Part shown: positions 11,563-23,109 of the stretch, one piece after another | How the letters are laid out: each line of letters opens with the position of its first letter | How positions within the stretch are numbered: position 1 is the first letter of the stretch | Program-made: the position numbers and the translations under genes | Source: Misgurnus anguillicaudatus | Taxonomy: Eukaryota; Chordata; Actinopteri; Cypriniformes; Cobitidae | Length of the DNA: 64,000 nucleotides | Reading direction: 5' to 3' | Assembly (NCBI RefSeq): GCF_027580225.2 | Contig: NC_073340.2 | Coordinates: forward strand, 32,190,501-32,254,500 | Notes under the pieces: generated by a model | The model's input: only the letters and a program-made list of their open reading frames with translations | What the model was told of the DNA's origin: nothing | Databases searched by the model: none

Positions 11563-13320
11563 TGCCGGTCGTACTTCACCATCGCGGTGGGTACGATAAC
11601 CGTCACAGCCTTAGTCTTGATTGAAATGTATGCAATGTAATAATCTAAAATAAGATTCTCACATGCACACAATTTCCATGTATTACACAAAATAGGTAAT
11701 AAGTCCTCAAAGATCTCTACAGACTGGAGTTTTTAATAATGTTCCCTTAATTCATCCAACAAAGCAGATTTAGAATTGGGGAGGAAAAACAGCATCACTT
11801 GGAGATGGCAAAAACACAGCTAAAGCTCTTATTCTTCTTTTCTAATGCAGTTTAACCAGGCCACGTCTGCTTTATCTCTTTGTGTGGGATGAAGAAATAC
11901 ATTTTAAATATGTTGTAGTCCAAGTGAGCCATTTGTTGTTGTTATTAAAGTGTTTTCTGTTAGAGAGTAGATCGCCTTTTATCGTGGACTTTAGCTTTGT
12001 AACTTTGCTAAACTTTGTATACTCATACAGCGACATTATACACTAAATCAAGTTGAAAATGTGAAAAGCATAAAATGACCCCTTCAAGCAAAGCCCTGGG
12101 TGTAGCGCAGGTGTTTCAGTCATGTCTGAAGGTACGCTAATATCAGTCAATAATGTACAGTAGCTGCAAATCTCCAGAGGTTCCCAGGTGTCTCATAACT
12201 CTTCTTATACAACTTTATATAGCCTATATTCTCTTAGCAATGCTGCTAATTTATCTCAATTATTCAGTAGTGTTGTAATAGCTCTGCTGTCAAAAAGTTA
12301 CAAGCAATTTGTTTTTCAACAAATTAGCAGCATAGCATGACTAAATGTGTCACATTGTATTGTGCACGCTGCCTGAGTAACTGATCGATGATTAAATGAA
12401 CCCTGCTAGTGCTTTAGCTCGATAGCATTATAGCAATATTTTATGTATCAGTACTGCAGTTTATCATAGTGATAATTAGTGAAAATGTATATTTACGCAT
12501 AGAAGAGAGAGAGATACCATGTGAAGCGTAATAATATTTCTAATTATTCCTAATTATGTAAAATAACTTTATATGAATAATACAGTGAAAAATTGATGCA
12601 CATGTGTGTAAATTATTTATATTTGGGTTAGTGACAAAACGGTTTGGACAAGATGAGAAATTATTATTGTTATTATTTTTTAAACTTGTTTAAAAAGCAT
12701 GCATAAGGTTTATTTCAATGCACAGTGTATTTATGTTAATTTTATGCAATATAAATGTACATTTGCACCATTTTTATGAAAGTTAAAACTGAATGGACCT
12801 GAAAATATCAAATGGTGTAACGGCCAATTGCGGCAAAGAATGAGAAATATTAAATATTTTATCCTACTTGATGGCATGTAAGCGTAAGCATAAAAAAAAG
12901 AAATAATGTAAAGTATCATTATTTCTAAATGTAAATTTTAATGCGTTTTTGTAATATTTGTCCTGAAATATGCTGACAACAGCCCTGTTTTCTAAATAAT
13001 CTTTGACAAATGATGTAAAAATGCATCTAAAAAAATCATATTACACTAAACTAAATGATTATATTTTATTCCATATTTTTTAAGAATATATTTATATTTT
13101 AATAATAAAAAAACAAGTTACACCAATTGACACCTGACATTTTTGCAATTATCCCCAAATATTCTTTCAAAATGAAATGAAACCAGAAATTTTAGACTTG
13201 GTCCTCACAAAAACAAAAGGAAGATGTATGCAGGTAATCTGCAAATTTATTTTAAAATTTGAACCCTCTTACATTCTATTTATCCATACGGACACAAAAT
13301 ACTTAACGTCAAGTCACTGA
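11563..13320. other. No gene seen
   Basis: AT-rich sequence without recognisable coding blocks. I see no repeat family that I can place. Confidence 0.5.
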
Positions 13321-13450
13321 CCCATTTACATTTATGCATTTGCTAATGACTTACAATGCATACAAGCTATTCATTTTATGAATATGTAGGTTCCCTAGGA
13401 CTCAAACCCATGACCATTGTGTTGCAAATGCAATGCTCTAACTTTTGAGC
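13321..13450 (-). mobile_element. tRNA-derived SINE
   Basis: On the minus strand there is an A-box-like GTTAGAGCATTGC and a B-box-like GGGTTTGAGTCCTAG, followed by a body ending TGCATTGTAAGTCATTAGC and a final ATGCATAAATGTAAATG. That order is the tRNA head plus tail of a common cyprinid SINE. The B box differs from the GGTTCGAATCC consensus, so the copy is probably silent. Confidence 0.8.
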
Positions 13451-14710
13451 TTTTGATTTTGCATTGTTGTTTTATCTAATGTAATGGTTTCTGTATATAT
13501 TTAAAAATATATTGACTAACTGTACTTAGCTAGAAAATTAAGCATGTCTCCCAAACATTCTCCCCTTCTATCATTTGATATATATACAGATAGTCCAGGG
13601 CTCAACGCAAATATCTTTTATGCTGGCCTGGTCGGGCAAGTGGTTCAGGTTTTCACTTTCCCTGCTAGAATTTTCACTGGCCCCACAAAAAAGATTTTAG
13701 TGTTAGATATTTAACATATTTTAAATCATTGACATCAGTGCCACCATAACGTCTCTTTGCTCTACCTGCAGACGTAACATGCAACAGTGTCCACAACAAC
13801 CAATAAGGTAGAAGAATCCTCATGACATTGCTGAGAACTTAATGTTTGCAACTATCCCTTTAAAATGTGTCTTGATGATAACATTGCATAATAATACATA
13901 CAGACAAACGACCACAGGCAGAAAATATATTTTAGTGACTGAAGGCTGAATTCATTGGCCCATTACTGACAATACTGTTTACTGGCCCGTGAGTCTCTCA
14001 TGCTGGCCTCAGGCCATCGGGAAGTCCTTTATGTTGAGCCCATATAGTCCTAACTCAAGCCCCCCGACATTGGTTGTGTTGCACCAATGCAACTCATACC
14101 TGTACCTGTATAAAAAGAGCAATGTTTTGATAGTCACGCAGGACCACCGAACCAAATTATGACCTGGCATATGAAAAATTATTTTAACCCAGAACAATTA
14201 CAACAATTTAAGTCGCGCATATTTTTTTGAAGAATGCTTCCCAGCACTGACACACACAAAAATGGGTAATAGGTGACAGATAACATAGCTATGCTTTTCC
14301 TTTTTTTCTGGTTGAGTGATTAGTAATAACTTGCTTTAGACTCATTGTCATTGAACTGTTCATAGATGTCAATCAACACTTCAGCCTTGATTCACCGACG
14401 TTAACCTGCTCAATTCACACAGCGACTTTCCTCCTTACCTGTGTCACTGCTGATGAATGACAGACTCGCACCTTGAGAAAAATGTTAGAGAAAATCATTC
14501 ATAATAAGAACAAAACCGAGGATATATCAGAATAATGAATGCAATTTTAACAGCAGGTTTCTATCGCACCATATGGACATAAATGTCAACTACCTTTCTA
14601 CAAATGAAAAGGAACATTTTCCTTTCTCTTTTGTATAAAAGGAGTCTGATGTATAATTTAAATGTACTCAAGGGCTACAGCGCGACAAGGTGCGCATTAG
14701 CACATGGCAG
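13451..14710. other. No gene seen
   Basis: AT-rich sequence. A GGCCTGG/CCAGGCC-like motif pair near 13625 and 14005 hints at an old DNA element, but the ends could not be set. Confidence 0.4.
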
Positions 14711-14850
14711 TAGGGCTGCAGCTAACAATTGTTCAATTTATCTATTGATTATTCTTTTAGGTTAGTTGACGAATCTATCAATTATTTTTTTTCAATTAAT
14801 CTACAGGGTTTTTTTTGTTAGTCAACTAATCTATTATTTTTTCTGATTAG
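14711..14850 (+). mobile_element. hAT-like end of AGGGCTGCAGCTAAC type
   Basis: It starts AGGGCTGCAGCTAACAATTG and is rich in AATCTATYAATTATTTTTT, as in fish hAT elements whose ends begin TAGGGCTGCA. It appears to be interrupted by the element at 14859. The far end was not found. Confidence 0.5.
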
Positions 14851-14858
14851 TCTAGTGT

Positions 14859-15291
14859 ATGGGTGCACCAATAAATGCAGATATACACTAATAATAAGTG
14901 GCCGATAACTATTTTTAATTGCACAGCCGATATTATTCACAGCTATTTCATGTACTACGGTTTTTGATCAGTAAGTCCTTATCGATCTGAAATCACTGTG
15001 AATTTGAGTCGTTTATAACATTCATTTGAAAAAGCAGCACTCGTCAAATATAATCATTTCACATATTCTTTATTATCATGAAAAAAACTGAAAAGTTTTG
15101 AAGAAAAGCAATATAAATATACCCTTAAGCCATTTTCTGAAGCTGCGTGTCATCATAGCTGCATGTGTTTGCAGCGCATATTGAGTTTCTGCATGAGAGC
15201 GCCCCCTGGCTTTTGGATGTAACGGCATTTCTCCGTAATTCATTGAGAAGCATAGCAAGCATCATCTGCCGATATATCGGTGCACCCCTAT
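14859..15291. mobile_element. hAT element with GGGTGCACC ends and 8-bp target duplication
   Basis: The left end is ATGGGTGCACCAATAAATGC. The right end on the other strand is ATAGGGGTGCACCGATATATC. The flanks are TCTAGTGT at 14851-14858 and 15292-15299, a perfect 8-bp repeat. The 433-bp element encodes no transposase. Confidence 0.9.
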
Positions 15292-15790
15292 TCTAGTGTT
15301 TATTTTTATGCCGATAACTTGCCAATAAATACCAACTAAAACTTCTACCCTTAGTATTTTACACTTTTATTACAGAATTTTCTAAAAAAAAATACTTTCA
15401 CTTCGTTTTCCAGTATAACGTATAGTACCATTAATGTCATGTTGATTCTGCTTACTGTAACACTTTATACATTATGAAGGCATTGTGCAATTTAAAGTTG
15501 CCAAAAAAAAATGCATTGAAATAATATGCTAAATTTTTCTCTAATATCTACATGGAAGATATGTGGCTTTATTAAGTGCAAAAAATATTTAGAAACATTT
15601 TACATGTCCATTTACAACCCTTGGATTTGCCTTCAGAATGAAATAGTCTGTTATTACCTTATTTGAAAGGTTCATGAATAATAATGTTGAGCTCTGCTCT
15701 GATTGGCTGTCCTTTACCTTATATGTTTGAGCCTGTATCAGACAAAGATACAGATTTTGAGGAATAATCAATTGTTTGAAGATTGTTAAT

Positions 15791-15869
15791 AAAGCAATAA
15801 GTCCCAAGAAGCAGTGGGTTACCAGTGCATTGCACAGTAACCCCGCTGCTTTGCGGGGCTTATTGCTTT
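15791..15869. repeat. 79-bp near-perfect hairpin
   Basis: AAAGCAATAAGTCCCAAGAA at the left pairs with TTTGCGGGGCTTATTGCTTT at the right. Two arms of about 38 bp surround a loop of a few bases, with GGGTTAC/GTAACCCC near the tip. The flanks stay partly complementary (TTAATA against TTATAA). I recall similar palindromic repeats in zebrafish. Confidence 0.85.
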
Positions 15870-17066
15870 TATAAAATGGTTACTTTATATGCATAGCAGG
15901 ATTTCATAAAATAAAACACAAATAAGTTGTAATTATATTAGTACAAATATTAACAAAGTAGTTCCTTAGAATCAAGTGCAAAAAAATGCAAGAAATGCTA
16001 CTCTACATGTAGTTTAAAGGAGTCAAGTCCAACAAAAAAAATTGTGGGTTGACATCCTAGAATAATGTGTGCGCTGACTCTGTGGGATTTTCAGCATGGT
16101 ATTGTTGCACTGCTTGTTTGACTGGCAGGACATAGTGTTACAACATCAGTGTAAGTTGGTTAGGCAGGCATGTTGTGTCCGACCAATTGCAGACAGACTG
16201 GGTGTCTGGGAAAACTGTTTAAAATGCAATGATCATTTTATCAGTATTTTCACCTAATTTTACACACATTTAGGTTCTTGCAAATGTAATTACATCTATT
16301 AAAAGTAAATAAACAAATGATTTCACGGCACAGAATATTATAAAATCTACTACTGAATATATTACAGTCAGAGGTTTACACACATGAGGAGGTGGATAAA
16401 TAAATGCATATTTATTTCCCCCGGGAAAGAGAGGTGGTGGAAGAACCTGCAGGGGTCGAATCTGCATGATACAGGCATGATGTGTTTACATTAGCATAAG
16501 TCCTACAAGATATTTTTTTCAATTCTACACATTTTTTATAACCTTGGGTGATTCTTAATTAGTTGTAACTTAAATCTGTATATGTCTACAGATGAAGTTC
16601 AGAACTATTGTCCAGTACAATGATTCGACTGCTAAACAAATGCAACTTTCGATGGTCTTCGAGTAGAAAAACAAGCAATCTTCTTCATGACATCATGATG
16701 TGTTGATGACATCAGTCATTTTGATTCAACAATGTGTCTAGTACAAAAGAATATTCGCAAGATGTGAGAATAAAATGTGACTATTGAGCAGATGTGAGGC
16801 ACGAGATCCATGAAACAGAATATATTGTCCTAAATTGTAACTCTATACAAAGAGATCAAAACATCTATGTATGCGTCCTACGTCGAGGGAAAGAATGAGA
16901 GAAAGATTGAACAATGAAAGTCCATTGTTCTTGGTGATTCTGAATTGGAAACCTTTATGCCTTTATTTAATCTCTGAGAGAGAGAATTGATCAGACTGTT
17001 TTGTTCTTTGACATAAGTGGGTGTTCGCTTTTCTTACTCGCAAGAAAGAGTGAGCGTGTGCACTGC

Positions 17067-17067
<1 letters not shown>
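15870..17067. other. No gene seen
   Basis: AT-rich sequence. CAGTCAGAGGTTTACACACA near 16366 resembles the outer end of a Tc1-like inverted repeat, but no partner was found. Confidence 0.4.

Positions 17068-17144
<77 letters not shown>
17068..17144. repeat. (AG)n microsatellite
   Basis: About 38 uninterrupted AG units. A second, interrupted pyrimidine-rich TC tract lies at 17399-17456. Confidence 0.98.
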
Positions 17145-17146
<2 letters not shown>

Positions 17147-17745
17147 CACAGATTAAAGCAGGCAGAAGTGAAACCGGGGTAGAGAGTTTAATCAGGAGCC
17201 TTGGGCTTAAAGGAAGCATAACAAACATTTTCCCCACCAACATGAACACATATACATGCACACCTTTCAGTATGATGACAGCCACCTGTAGAGAACTAAT
17301 AACTCACAGCCTATTAGTCTGTGATAGCTCATTCATCTAAATGTCTCTCTTTTTCTCTGTTTGCTTTGACTGTCTGTCTGCTAAATATGTGTATATTTCT
17401 CTCTGTCTCTCTCTCTCTTTCTCTCTCTCTGTACGGTCCGTCTATCTCTCTCTCTTCAGTGGTTGTCGATGCACTCGATGTCTGAACACATAGTAAGCAC
17501 TATTTTTACGAACTTGCCAGATTTCTTGCACTTTGCCACCTATTTTTGCATTTTTAGGCTGCCAGAATGACATGTATGAAAGTTTTCAAATTCTAGTTAG
17601 GGCTGTCAAAATTAACGCGTAAATAACACATTAACGTAAATTAATTTTAACAACACGAATTTTATTAACATGCGATTAACGGAACATGCAATTTCTGTTT
17701 GACCCTTGGCAATTAGCCAGTAATGAATAAATTGAGACGCAGCCT

Positions 17746-18508
17746 TACACTGTTAACCCAGAAATTGTCTTTACTCAAACAATCAAGGAAAAATCATTAA
17801 TATTTTCTGTTTTGAAGCCAAAGCTTAAAAAGTTTAGTTGATTTAACTGTTAACCTTACAAAATCTATTAAACTGAAACATTCAAGTAAAATGAACTTAA
17901 AATTATTAGTTCATGTTGTGAGGATTACCCATAATCCTTTGCGCCTGACTATTTAGATTATTTTTTGCTTTTTCACAAATTAAAAACTGATAAGAACTTT
18001 CTCTATTCAAATATTTGTTAATAAAATGTCATATAGGTTTAAGCTCTTATATCATTGATGTTGTTTTGTTGTAAATGATAATTTTGTGAAGTCACCGTTC
18101 AGGTGATCAGTGTTTCCGTACATGAAACCTGTTCAAAACATTTTATTGTATTTCTCTCCACTGTACTTACAATGTATGTCAAAACACATTTTTTGTGTGT
18201 TTCTGTGGAGAATCACGTTTATTCAATGATTGACTTAAAGTCAGTCTTTAATTTTTGTTATAATACAATTTATAACATCAAAAGTAATATAAAGTGATAA
18301 AAACTAAAGTTATATGCAACAGGTTTCCTCACACATTTCTAGTAATGTCATCTAATCTGGGTTAAGAGTGCATTGGAAGAAATTAAAACATTAAGTTCAT
18401 TAAACTTAAAATTAATTGTTATTTCAACCAGGCAAAATCAACTTTTTTAGGGCAACGAGTTTCCATAAATTTTTTAGGTTCAATCAACCTGTATGGGCTT
18501 ACAGTGTA
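17746..18508. mobile_element. TACACTGT-ended MITE
   Basis: The left end is TACACTGTTAACCCAGAAAT. The right end on the other strand is TACACTGTAAGCCCATACAG. The interior is AT-rich and non-coding. No convincing target duplication was seen. Confidence 0.6.
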
Positions 18509-18578
18509 GACAGTAAATAGTCTTCAAACGTCTAAAGTTATCTTTTTTTGTACGTTTTCTGAGAGGTGTAAATGTATA

Positions 18579-19763
18579 GGCTCACCTAAAGGATTATTAG
18601 GAACACCATACTAATAATGTGTTTGTCCTCATTTCACGTTCAGATCTGCCTTTATTCTATGTGGCATTGATTCAACAAGGTGCTGAAAGCATTCTTACGA
18701 AATGTTGGCCCATATTGATAGAATAGCATCTTGCAGTTGATGGAAATTTGTGGGATGCACATCCAGGGCACGAAGCTCCCATTTCACCACATCCCAAAGA
18801 TGCTCTATTGGGTTGAGATCTGGTGACTGTGGGGGCCATTTTAATACAGTGAACTCATTGTCATGTTCAAGAAACCAATTTAAAATGATTCGAGCTTTGT
18901 GACATGGTGCATTATCTGGCTGGAAGTAGCCATCAGAGGATGGGTACATGGTGGTCATAAAGGGAAGGACATGGTCAGAAACAATGCTCAGGTAGGCCGT
19001 GGCATTAAAGCGATGCCCAATTGGCACTAAAGTGTTCCAAGAAAACATCTCCCACACCATTACACCACCACCACCAGCCTGCACAGTGCTTATCAGGCAT
19101 GATGGATCCATGTTCTCATTCTGTTTATGCCAAATTCTGACTCTACCATCTGAATGTCTCAACAGAAATCGAGACTCATCAGACCAGGCAACATGTTTCC
19201 AGTCTTCAACTGTCCAATTTTTTTTTTCTATTTGTAGTGGAGATGAGTGGTACCCGGTGGGGTCTTCTGCTGTTGTAGCCCATCCACCTCAAGGTTGTGC
19301 GTGTTGTGGCTTAACAAATGCTTTGCTGCATACCTTGGTCATAACGAGTGGTTATTTCAGTCAAAGTTGCTCTTCTATCAGCTTGAATCAGTCGGCCCAT
19401 TCACCTCTGACCTCTAGCATCAACAAGGCATTTTCGCCCACAGGACTGCCACATACTGGATGGTTCCCCTTTTTGCACCATTCTTTGTAAACCCTAGAAA
19501 TGTTTGTGCGTGAAAATCCCAGTAACTGAGCAGATTGTGAAATACTCAGACCGGCCTGTCTGGCACCTACAACAGTGCCACGCTCAAAATTGCTTAAATT
19601 ACCTTTCTTTCCCATTCTGACATTCAGTTTGGAGTTCAGAAGATTGTCTTGACCAGGACCACGCCCCTAAATGCATTGAAGCAACTGCCATGCGATTGGT
19701 TGATTAGATAATTGCATTAATGAGAAATTGAACAGGTGTACCTAATAATCCTTTAGGTGAGGG
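18579..19763 (-). mobile_element. Tc1-like DNA transposon
   Basis: Terminal inverted repeats are CTCACCTAAAGGATTATTAG plus GAACACC at the left (18581-18607) and the matching repeat at the right (19735-19761). Both ends are followed outward by two bases and TA (18577-18578 and 19764-19765), the Tc1/mariner target. The transposase runs on the minus strand and is broken. Confidence 0.95.
18629..19615 (-). pseudogene. Tc1-like transposase, broken
   Basis: This is a cut-and-paste transposase. It starts MGKKGNLSNFERGTVVGARQ at 19615 with the paired-like helix-turn-helix region and stays open to about 19388. The middle is disrupted: frames change around 19200-19380, and an A10 tract near 19220-19229 marks an apparent internal deletion. 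Downstream, the frame carries the first catalytic Asp in AWSDESRF (about 19190-19167). The second Asp is in the block FQPDNAPCHKA and the Glu in SPDLNPIEHLWD. I count 36 residues between second Asp and Glu. A TAA then follows WANIS, although homologous sequence (ECFQHLVESMPHRIKA) continues to about 18629. With these breaks the protein cannot work. Confidence 0.92.
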
Positions 19764-19765
19764 TA

Positions 19766-20658
19766 CCGTACAATGCATTGGATGCATGCCCATCCACTTC
19801 CACGTTTGAGATTTTGGGTTGTGTTTTAAAACATGCAGGAATGAGAAAATAAAGTGCCGGACTTGATGTTAAAATAGTTATTAAGAGAGACAAAGTTCGG
19901 CTCCTGATTGATGTTTAAAGAGCAACAAGACTCAAAAATGATCTTCCTGAAGCATGCACACTGGCGTGCGACCCTGATATATACAAACATAGACAGAATT
20001 ACAATTTTAAAAATATCTTTTTTGACAAGAACTCATGCAGATCTAATATGTTATGTCTTAAGTAAATGTTTGATGAACTGTTCAGGAAAAATATCAGATG
20101 TATAACATTATATTAGATCCTTGCATTTTAAAAGCTGTCTGTCTCAATGTCAATCAAATAATAAAAGAAAGAAAAAAGTTTAACGTATATTGATATTGTT
20201 TTTGGCTTTGTGTGTACTAAATCTATTAGCATCTTTAACTGGATTTGTATTTATCTAATTATTTATTTTTGCTGACTTTTGACTAATAATAAACATACAT
20301 TTGCATAAAGCATCCATATTTTTCCATACCCATGTTGATTAGAGTATTAAAAACTTGAAAAGTGTTAAATTAAGAAAAGTGTTAAACATTTAAATGTGTG
20401 ATTAAGTTGCAATTAATCATGAGTAATGAATCTAAATTAAATATTTTAACTAATTTGCAGCAAATAAATGACTTTGCTGTTGTTTTTTGGGTCTTTGTGA
20501 ATTAGTTTGTTGTTGTTGGGTGCCGTTTGTTGGACCAGTGTCGATTATCCCTAAGAAACACATAAAACACTTTAGAAACCACACTGTTATGCCTTAACAG
20601 GTACCCAGAACAATTTAACAATACGCCTGTAATCTGCCAAGATCCAAGTTTCTATTAC
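19766..20658. other. No gene seen; remainder of the outer element and unique sequence
   Basis: AT-rich sequence between the Tc1 insertion and the TA microsatellite. Only the decayed end noted at 20385-20461 stands out. Confidence 0.4.
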
Positions 20659-20659
20659 C

Positions 20660-20681
<22 letters not shown>
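20659..20681. repeat. (TA)n microsatellite
   Basis: About 11 TA units followed by a T run. Confidence 0.95.
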
Positions 20682-20690
<9 letters not shown>

Positions 20691-21607
20691 TTTTAACATT
20701 AAATTTAAAATAAGGCTTAATTCATGCCTAACTAAAATAACTACACATTTGTTAACCTTATGATTTATTAACAAAACTTTTTATGAAGTAACTAGTAGGA
20801 ATGTGTGTTCTGGCGAATTTGGCACAAAGGGATTCTTTAGACGAGATGACAGCGAGTGTGTTTGTCAAGAGCTGAAACATTTCTTTCAGACCATCCGAAC
20901 AAGTGGAAATATTGCTCTCTAATACCCATTCCTCTCCAGTGTTTGAAGTGGAAGGTCTGGATCTTTCTAATTCCTTTTGATCTCTGAGCCGAGGAGGGGA
21001 GACCAAAAGAAAGTTGCAAAAAGGCTTTGTTTCATGTGACGAATTCGTAGCAATAGCAGTGCACAGCAGAAACTTGTGTTTATCTAGTGCTTTAGTCTTG
21101 TGGATTTGATGTTGCTCTGAATGTTGCACTTGAGACCCGTCTTTAAAAGTACAGATTGTTCCGGAAGTGTCTTCCATCCATTTATACAAGAGTTCATATC
21201 ATAGCACCAAAATGATGCCTTCATAACATCCCTGGCTCATTTCGTGTGTGCAGTGGTGTATTTGGATAAAAGACTGTTGAATAATTTATTGATAAATGGA
21301 ATTTGATGTTGCAGATCCATTGAGAGCACAGAATAACTGTTTACTTGAAGATAAAATCATTTTCATTAGAGGTTCACATACTCTGAAGTCTCTACAATAC
21401 CCTAAAACTGTCTTGACGACCAAAACATTGAAACGTTTGTTTGATAGTTTGTATTCTTATTTTTCTCTTCAAGACACGCCATTATGGTATAATATAGCCA
21501 CATGTATGTTACGTCTTTAAAACATGACTAAGTAACATACATTTCTCATATACCAAATAGCAATAAAATGTTATATTTCTCCAGTTTGTTACAGGATAAT
21601 GGAGGAG
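20682..21607. other. No identified gene; 143-codon open frame on the minus strand
   Basis: The frame 21189-20758 (minus) is open for 143 codons in sequence that is not low complexity. It has no motif I recognise. I see no promoter or splice context that would support it, and it is not called as a gene. Confidence 0.35.
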
Positions 21608-22640
21608 AGAATATTGGTAATGCTGGTAAATTTACAACATTAACAATGCTGGTAAATGCATAACAAAATGTTTCAGTTTAAATTGAGAAAGGTTATTACA
21701 ATTAGTTAGTTAGCTGGTTAATCAGTTGATTTGGTTGGTTCATTGATTAGTTAGATAGTTTGTTGTATTGGTTGATTAGTTTGTTTGTTAATATGGATAA
21801 ATGCATAACAAAATGTATACTTCAGTTTAAATTGAAAAAGGTTATTACTAGTTAGTTAGTTATCTGGTTAATCAGCAGTTGATTTGGTTGGATCATTGAT
21901 TAGTTATATAGTTAGCTAGTTGTATTGTTTGGTTGGTTTGTTGGTTAGTGCTGGTTAATGCATACTTCAGTTTAAATTGGATAATTATATATAGTGGTTG
22001 GTTAGGCATTTAACTGGTTAATCAGCTGTTGATTTGGTTGGTCCATTAATTAGTTCGATAGTTAGTTAGTTGTATTTGTTGTTTGGTTGGTTGGTTAGTT
22101 AGTGCTGGTTAATGGACAATTCAGTTTAAATTGGAAAATGATATTACTAGTTAGTTACTAGTAGTTAACTGGTTAATCAGCTGTTGATTTGGTTGGTTCA
22201 TTTTAGTTAGTTGCATTGGTGTTAGTGCTGGTTAATGCATACTTTACATTGGAAAAATAAATTATATATAGTTGGTTGGTTAGTTATTTAACTGGTTAAT
22301 CAGCTGTTGATTTGGTTGGTCCATTAATTAATCAGAGTTTAGTGTTAAGTTAGTATTTTGTGAACACGAGCGTCTCTTTTATCATTAATGCTTTCGACGC
22401 GTGTGCAGCAAGCTTGTATTTTGACAAGAGGCATGATGCACATGGGTCACATGACGCAATCAACACATATTTTGAAATGACGAGAAACACACATGACACT
22501 CTGAACACATTATGAATTCACGCCTCTTGGAAGAGAGTCACCGGCTGCTACTGGTTAGTTTATTCTGTGGTTTTTTGGAAGGTAGGTTGATTGGTTAGTT
22601 GGTTGGTTGGTTGTTTGGTTGGTTAGTTAGTTGGTCTGTT
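21608..22640. repeat. ~150-bp minisatellite rich in GGTTAGTTAGTTGG
   Basis: The block CTGGTTAATCAG with GTTGATTTGGTTGGT recurs at 21714, 21864, 22014, 22169 and 22292. The spacing is 150, 150, 155 and 123 bp. Each unit also holds ACTTCAGTTTAAATTG and a run of GGTT/AGTT. The last unit is interrupted by a MITE fragment, after which GGTTGGTTAGTTGG continues to about 22640. Confidence 0.9.
22327..22552 (+). mobile_element. Half copy of the foldback hAT MITE
   Basis: It matches the central part and right arm of the element at 4563-5023: TAATCAGAGTTTAGTGTTAA, GAACACGAGCGTCTCTTTTATCA and the end GGCTGCTACTG. The left arm is absent. It lies inside the minisatellite array. Confidence 0.85.
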
Positions 22641-22909
22641 CCTTGCACACATATAGTGTGTCTTCAAAAGCTTTGCAATAAAGATCTTGAGACATGTGGA
22701 TTACTTTTGTGCAATCAAAACTCGTTCAAATAACGGTACTGTGTGGTAAACATTGTAAACAAGTGTTAAATCAGTTGATTGTAAAATAATATGAAACATA
22801 AGATGAGAGTTATAAATGCACACCGACAGTAGGTGGTGGTATGTGAAAATAAAGACGAGATGAGAAGGTGGGAGTTAAGAGTAAATAATTCTCACACGAA
22901 TAACCATAG

Positions 22910-23101
22910 CAGGGGTCTCCAACCCTGCTCCTGGTTAGCTACTGTCCTGCATATTTAGCTCCAACCCTAATTAAACACAGCTGAAGCAGCTAATCAAGGT
23001 GTTCAGGGTTGCTTGATAATTACATACAGGTGTTTTGGAGCAGGGTTGGAACTGAAGTCTGCAGGACGGTTGCTCACTAGGAGCACGGTTGAAGACACCT
23101 G
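22910..23101. mobile_element. Short hAT MITE with CAGGGGTCTCCAACC ends
   Basis: The left end is CAGGGGTCTCCAACCCTGCT. The right end on the other strand is CAGGTGTCTTCAACCGTGCT. The flanks are AACCATAG (22902-22909) and AACTATAT (23102-23109), an 8-bp target duplication with two mismatches. The family is common in teleosts. Confidence 0.85.
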
Positions 23102-23109
23102 AACTATAT

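Larger units (their letters stand above)
17612..20461. mobile_element. Probable old hAT-like element split by two later insertions
   Basis: The left end, AGTTAGGGCTGTCAAAATTA followed by ACGCGTAAATAACACATTAACG, fits a fish family of AT-rich hAT-like elements. The right part (20385-20461) has TGTGTGATTAAGTTGC, AATTAATCATGAGTAATG and AATATTTTAACTAATTTGC, which looks like a decayed copy of the opposite end. The elements at 17746-18508 and 18579-19763 lie inside. That both ends belong to one copy is inference. Confidence 0.45.
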
